Shown piece after piece: positions 60,396 to 64,000 of a stretch of 64,000 bases of DNA. Positions within the stretch are counted from its first letter, which is position 1. Each line of letters opens with the position of its first letter. A program made the position numbers and the translations under genes. The notes under the pieces were generated by a model. The model saw only the letters and a list, made by a program, of their open reading frames with translations, was not told where the DNA came from and ran no database searches. This DNA comes from Clostridium guangxiense (GTDB lineage: Bacteria > Bacillota > Clostridia > Clostridiales > Clostridiaceae), in the NCBI RefSeq assembly GCF_021043395.1, contig NZ_JAJNKE010000016.1, positions 1-64,000 of the forward strand. Reading direction: 5' to 3'.

Positions 60396-60793
60396 TAATT
60401 TTCTACATTATTCCAAGGATAAGAATAAACTTCATTTTTGTTTCCAAACCTTCCGTCTTCCTTTGCAGTCTTTACATCATGGTGATGCTTACATAGTGAT
60501 TGCCAATTGCTTTCATCCCAAAAGAGTTCTTCATTTCCTTTGTGAGGTATAATATGATCTACTACTTCTGCTGCAGTAACTACTCCTTTTCTTTTACATT
60601 CTTCACAAAGAGGATGCTTTAAAAGAAACTGCTTTCTTTGCTTGTACCATCTGCTGTTATAAAGTTTCTTAAAAGGTCTGCTTATCTTGTTGTATTTACT
60701 TTCTATTTCTTTTTGATGCTTGCTACAGTATCTTTCATTTGTAAGTTCAGGACAACCTGGATAACTGCAAGGTCTTTGATGTTTAAATGGCAT
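60395..60793 (-). CDS. Phage HNH endonuclease (packaging type)
   Basis: A 132-aa nuclease with zinc Cys pairs (CSYPGCPELTNERYCSKH, HPLCEECKRKG) and HNH core AEVVDHIIPHKGNEEL ... NWQSLCKHHHDVKTAKED. Short phage HNH proteins of this kind help terminase cut DNA at cos. It is followed by a GC-rich block. GAGGCGAAAGCT-ATG gives the start. Confidence 0.9.
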   Translation of the reverse strand: MPFKHQRPCSYPGCPELTNERYCSKHQKEIESKYNKISRPFKKLYNSRWYKQRKQFLLKHPLCEECKRKGVVTAAEVVDHIIPHKGNEELFWDESNWQSLCKHHHDVKTAKEDGRFGNKNEVYSYPWNNVEN

Positions 60794-60808
60794 AGCTTTC
60801 GCCTCTAC

Positions 60809-61111
60809 TCATTTAAGTGCAGCTTGTATTATTTTAATTAGCTGTTCCTTGTTTAGTGCTTGTAAATATTTTTGCCTTTCCTTGTATGAACATTCTTCAA
60901 GACGTTTTCTATTTTTACCTTGTCCTATAAATATCCCCGATAACTTTAAGTCATCTCTAGTTGATTCTAAGTAATGCCTTCTCCAAATATTATAATAACT
61001 AGCTGCCTCTACATCATTGAATCCTCTTGACATAAGTTTTTTAATAGCAGTAGCTCTACCATATACCTCATAGCCATCACAAAGATTATATATTTTTTCT
61101 AGATTTATCAT
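60809..61111 (-). CDS. Unknown small phage protein
   Basis: A 100-aa helical protein (INLEKIYNLCDGYEVYGRAT, AASYYNIWRRHYLEST, KRLEECSYKERQKYLQALNK). It looks DNA- or RNA-binding by charge, but no family is recognised. ATG nine bases after GAAGG is preferred to the one at three bases. It overlaps the end of the small zinc protein gene. Confidence 0.65.
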   Translation of the reverse strand: MINLEKIYNLCDGYEVYGRATAIKKLMSRGFNDVEAASYYNIWRRHYLESTRDDLKLSGIFIGQGKNRKRLEECSYKERQKYLQALNKEQLIKIIQAALK

Positions 61112-61214
61112 TTTCATTAACCTTCTTAATTTTTCTTATGCATTTTGGTAATATACAAAACACATGATTTCTATCTATTTTGTCACTCCAAACACACGCT
61201 CTACACTTATTCAT
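61086..61214 (-). CDS. Small Cys-rich phage protein
   Basis: A 42-aa protein MNKCRACVWSDKIDRNHVFC with a second Cys at LPKC and a Lys-rich tail. The CxxC..CxxxxC pattern suggests one zinc site. TTGGAGGAATT-ATG marks a clear start; the open frame continues upstream without a ribosome site. It is common in clostridial phages in front of HNH genes. Confidence 0.7.
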   Translation of the reverse strand: MNKCRACVWSDKIDRNHVFCILPKCIRKIKKVNENDKSRKNI

Positions 61215-61272
61215 AATTCCTCCAACAATAACAAAAGACCCATAACATAAGTCTGAAGCCTTAATTTTTTGT

Positions 61273-61309
61273 ACTAAAAAAGCCTCAAGAGTTTTATCTC
61301 TCAAGGCTG
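61273..61309 (-). terminator. Intrinsic terminator
   Basis: AGCCTTGAGAG / CTCTTGAGGCT is a perfect 11-bp stem with a 6-base loop, followed by TTTTTAG on the minus strand. It lies behind the 102-aa gene. Confidence 0.85.
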
Positions 61310-61420
61310 CTTTTCTCTATTTATAACTTTCTACAGTTTACATTATAACATGGTTTTTACTGGGCTTTCAATGGACAGCTACGGTATTTTTTCTTACTGT
61401 TGCCTTACCTATAACTAACT

Positions 61421-61729
61421 TTATATTGCAAACGCGTCCTCAATCTTATGCAAATAAGGACAATATTTCTGTGAATGTTTTAATAATCCTTGTTTTGCTA
61501 AATGAGAGCATAAAGAACCAATATGGGATGATGGTTCTGCAAAGCCACTATTACCATATGGCACTAATAATCCTTTTAATGTGTTATATGCAGTTGACGT
61601 TATGGAACTGTCAATCTCATGCGAAGTATAATAAATACCTGGTGTTGCTGAAAGAAAAGTATTAATATCGTTAATTAAAATGCCTGCTATGCCTTTGCTT
61701 ATTTGAAACTTAACTTGTGGATTACTCAT
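61421..61729 (-). CDS. Unknown small protein
   Basis: A 102-aa protein with a winged-helix-like pattern (GIYYTSHEIDSSITSTAYNT, HIGSLCSHLAKQGLLKHSQK). Possible DNA-binding role, not recognised. It is the second gene of a pair with the 263-aa protein (17-base gap) and has its own terminator. AAGGAGAGATGTTT-ATG gives the start. Confidence 0.6.
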   Translation of the reverse strand: MSNPQVKFQISKGIAGILINDINTFLSATPGIYYTSHEIDSSITSTAYNTLKGLLVPYGNSGFAEPSSHIGSLCSHLAKQGLLKHSQKYCPYLHKIEDAFAI

Positions 61730-61746
61730 AAACATCTCTCCTTAAA

Positions 61747-62538
61747 TTATAATAAATTTAATTCTTTTAAAGCTTGAATTCTATTTTCTATTAACTTATC
61801 TACAGTTTTTATTTTTTCACTTATAGTTTCTAGTGAATTTATTTCATTACATCCTAAAGCATAATTAGCAATTTCTTTTATTTTATCTTCTATATCACTA
61901 TTAGCCACTTCATCAACTTGTAATTTGTTATCTTCTCTTTTCATATAAGATTCTTCTTTTATCCAATACGCTTTGTAATAAAAATACTTTTTACCTTTAA
62001 TAGTTATAGAATCAATATTATTTTCTACTTGTAAAACTAATAAACCATTAATTTTATCTTCAATTACGTTATTTATAATTGCTACAAAATCATCTAAATC
62101 ATTTCTGCTTATTCTAAATTTACCTTTTATATCCTTAAATCCACTAGTACTCAGTTGTTTTGATAATTCTTTAAATAAAGAACTATGCTTAGATCCTCTA
62201 TTGCCATGATATTCACTTACAACTAACTCATGCCCTTCTTGCTGAAGATAGCATATCCTGCAAATACCATCTAAGTATTTAGCATCTTTTGAATAAACAT
62301 GTGCATTTTTCAATTCATTTCCACTAAGTCCTAAACTAAACTTTCCGTTTATTTTAGATAGTTTATCAGTAATATCCTTATCGATTGTAGTTGATTGCGT
62401 AATTATCTCTGCATCTCCAGCATAGCTCATCGAGGATATTAAACTATCTGAACTATACACTATAGGATTGTTAAAATCCATCTCTTCAATTGTTTTAACT
62501 CCTATTGTTCTGAATTTTATATTTTTATTAACTCTCAT
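61747..62538 (-). CDS. Unknown protein of a two-gene cassette
   Basis: A 263-aa soluble protein that I do not recognise. Possible features are a CRICYLQQEGHELVVSEYHG segment and a C-terminal coiled coil (EINSLETISEKIKTVDKLIE). CxxC spacing near residue 92 could bind metal. It is paired with a short winged-helix-like gene and bounded by an empty 110-base region upstream and a terminator downstream. This may be a cargo cassette in the early region. GAAAGGGGCTTAGAA-ATG gives the start. Confidence 0.55.
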   Translation of the reverse strand: MRVNKNIKFRTIGVKTIEEMDFNNPIVYSSDSLISSMSYAGDAEIITQSTTIDKDITDKLSKINGKFSLGLSGNELKNAHVYSKDAKYLDGICRICYLQQEGHELVVSEYHGNRGSKHSSLFKELSKQLSTSGFKDIKGKFRISRNDLDDFVAIINNVIEDKINGLLVLQVENNIDSITIKGKKYFYYKAYWIKEESYMKREDNKLQVDEVANSDIEDKIKEIANYALGCNEINSLETISEKIKTVDKLIENRIQALKELNLL

Positions 62539-62649
62539 TTCTAAGCCCCTTTCTAATATCTCTTAATATTATTATATAACATTTTAGAAATTTTACAATA
62601 CATTGTAGAATAAATTTTAAAATTTATTCTTAACAAAAAAGACCAGCGA

Positions 62650-63129
62650 TTAACTCACTCGTCTTCCCAAATCAAACATTGATGTTATTTCATCAATACC
62701 CTTGTTTTTATATTTGCTTAAAGTTTTTTCACTAATGGAGCACTTTGTGCAAGCCTCACTCCATGAAAGTTTATTCATAAATATTTCCTTTACAACTTCT
62801 TTAATCTGAGGTTCTAATCTATCTATACAATAATTTAATCGTGTAATTTCAAATTCTGTAGCTTTCATCATCTTATAAATTTCCTGTCTGCTCTCTTTAT
62901 TCATTCTCTTTGTTACTTCATTATATACTAAAGCTATTTTACAAGTTTTATCTGAAATATTGCTTGTTGTAACTCTCTCATTATTTGATGAAGAAAAACT
63001 AAGAGATTCTATAACTTCATCTGATTCTATATCTTTAAATGCCTCATATTCAAATTTTAATTGATCTATATCTTTCAATATCTCCCTGTAATTTTTCAAA
63101 AGATACTCAACATATTCTCTAGTTTCCAC
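62650..63129 (-). CDS. ArpU/RinA-like phage late transcription regulator
   Basis: A 159-aa helical protein with coiled-coil N-terminus and a sigma region 4-like C-terminus (IMKEIF-like VKEIFMNKLSWSEACTKCSI, SEKTLSKYKNKGIDEI). It fits the position before the packaging region where ArpU-type activators of late genes sit. GTG start after GGGGATGAGAGT. Eleven bases separate it from the helicase gene. Confidence 0.8.
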   Translation of the reverse strand: METREYVEYLLKNYREILKDIDQLKFEYEAFKDIESDEVIESLSFSSSNNERVTTSNISDKTCKIALVYNEVTKRMNKESRQEIYKMMKATEFEITRLNYCIDRLEPQIKEVVKEIFMNKLSWSEACTKCSISEKTLSKYKNKGIDEITSMFDLGRRVS

Positions 63130-63140
63130 ACTCTCATCCC

Positions 63141-64000
63141 CTAATCATTAATTTTACTAATTCTTGCCTTTACAGCCTGAAGTAGTGCTTCCTGTCCTAC
63201 TTCCTTATTTTGAAGTGCTTTCATTACATCTTCATCCATAGTTCCTTTTGCTACAAGATGATGTATAATAACATTTTCCTTTTGTCCCTGCCTATATAAT
63301 CTGGCATTAGCTTGCTGATATAATTCCAGGCTCCACGTAAGTCCAAACCAAACTATTATGTTTCCTCCTGCCTGAAGATTAAGGCCATGTCCTGCTGATG
63401 CTGGATGCACTAACATTATAGGAATTTCTCCTCTATTCCAGACTTTAATATCATCTGATGATTTTAATTCTTTTGCTTTAAAATACTTCTGAAGCCTATC
63501 TCTATCATGTTTATAAGAATAAAATATAAGTACTGGTTTTCCATTTGCAGCTTCAATAATGTCTTCTAGAGCTTTAAGTTTTTCATCATGAATTTCTAAG
63601 GCATCACCATTTTCATAATAGACAGCTCCATTTGCCATTTGAAGTAATTTATTTGTAAGTACAGCTGCATTATTTGCAACTATATCCGAATCCTTAAGCG
63701 GAAGAAGTAAATCTTTTTCTAGTTGCTTGTACTTATCCATAGCTGTCTTTGATAAATTAATTTTTATTATGTTATTTATTCTCTCTGGAAGTTTTAAATA
63801 ATCCTCTGCTTTCATACTCACACATATATCTTTTAACTTTTCATAAATGTTTTCTTTTGCCCCTTCTTTAGGCTTATAGCTAAAAATTACATTTTGATTT
63901 CTCTTATCTGGTAAAAAATATCTTTCTCTATATCCTGTTATTGTTTTTCCAAGTCTTTCTCCACCATCTAAAAGATAAATTTCTGACCATAAATCCATAA
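63141..64000 (-). CDS. SNF2-family helicase, C-terminal part
   Basis: The reading frame runs off the window, so the 5' end is missing. The visible ~286 residues hold the second RecA-like domain of phage SNF2 proteins: LIFYSYKHDRDRLQKYF (motif IV), PASAGHGLNLQAGGNIIVWFG (motif V) and QANARLYRQGQKENVIIHHL (motif VI, Arg finger). Upstream LDGGERLGKTITGYRERYF follows motif III. The Met near the edge is internal. It acts in phage DNA replication or repair. Confidence 0.92.
   Translation of the reverse strand, partial: MDLWSEIYLLDGGERLGKTITGYRERYFLPDKRNQNVIFSYKPKEGAKENIYEKLKDICVSMKAEDYLKLPERINNIIKINLSKTAMDKYKQLEKDLLLPLKDSDIVANNAAVLTNKLLQMANGAVYYENGDALEIHDEKLKALEDIIEAANGKPVLIFYSYKHDRDRLQKYFKAKELKSSDDIKVWNRGEIPIMLVHPASAGHGLNLQAGGNIIVWFGLTWSLELYQQANARLYRQGQKENVIIHHLVAKGTMDEDVMKALQNKEVGQEALLQAVKARISKIND

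Larger units (their letters stand above)
30730..64000 (-). mobile_element. Siphovirus prophage, partial (right end outside the window)
   Basis: All genes from the tandem serine recombinases to the window edge are leftward and follow siphovirus order: DNA metabolism, terminase, portal, protease, capsid, connectors, tail tube, tail chaperones, tape measure, distal tail, appendages, lysis, integration. Structural genes are intact, so the prophage may be inducible. HK97-type capsid and P27-type small terminase, together with HNH genes, suggest cohesive-end packaging. The left boundary lies near 30.4-30.8 kb. The immunity region and the right attachment site must be beyond 64 kb. Confidence 0.93.

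Noticed and set aside
60263-60496. A 77-codon plus-strand frame over the GC-rich block
   Set aside because: It runs antisense into the HNH gene and has no ribosome site.
1-64000. tRNA or rRNA genes
   Set aside because: No convincing cloverleaf, CCA-ended stem or rRNA segment was seen in the intergenic regions.

Overview
The window is low-GC Firmicute DNA. Alpha/beta small acid-soluble spore protein, a Feo iron-uptake operon, a Bce-type peptide-detoxification module, a class II cyclic-di-GMP riboswitch and strong AGGAGG-type ribosome binding sites all point to a spore-forming Clostridium (sensu stricto). The species cannot be fixed from sequence reading alone.

Layout. Positions 1-18.2 kb are chromosomal housekeeping and stress genes: Cu/Zn superoxide dismutase, a spore protein, a Cys-rich copper-binding protein, a GntR-ABC operon whose permease is frameshifted, a BceRS/BceAB-like two-component and ABC module, a DtxR/MntR-like repressor divergent from feoAB, and a CheY/CheC/GGDEF operon behind a c-di-GMP-II riboswitch. 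Two intergenic regions (about 1.0-1.8 kb and 18.3-18.9 kb) hold copies of a family of very long hairpin elements that share the same loop. Positions 19-25.2 kb are a patchy region with decayed genes (a WYL regulator remnant, a split NmrA-like gene, an internally deleted flavodoxin-like gene) among intact aldo/keto reductase, MerR, LysR and MFS genes. Two MerR-type promoters with 19-bp spacers sit between merR and the reductase operon.

Positions 25.2-30.4 kb hold an accessory cluster, all on the minus strand: a RES-domain protein followed by an HsdR_N-type nuclease-domain protein, and a separate tightly packed operon of three genes of unknown function (74, 382 and 487 aa). This is the most likely place for an undescribed, perhaps defensive, system.

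From about 30.7 kb to the window end lies a large part of a siphovirus prophage, all transcribed leftward and cut by the window edge. Read in transcription order, it has an early or DNA-metabolism region (SNF2 helicase, ArpU-like regulator, small genes, HNH, ParB-fused DNA methylase), terminase small and large subunits, portal, ClpP-type protease, HK97 capsid, connector and tail-completion genes, major tail protein, gpG/gpGT with a -1 slippery site, tape measure, distal tail, tail endopeptidase-like protein, tail appendages, XhlA, amidase and holin, and finally two tandem large serine recombinases next to the left boundary. Four or five cargo-like genes interrupt the late operon. Several have their own terminator, and at least one also has a near-consensus promoter.
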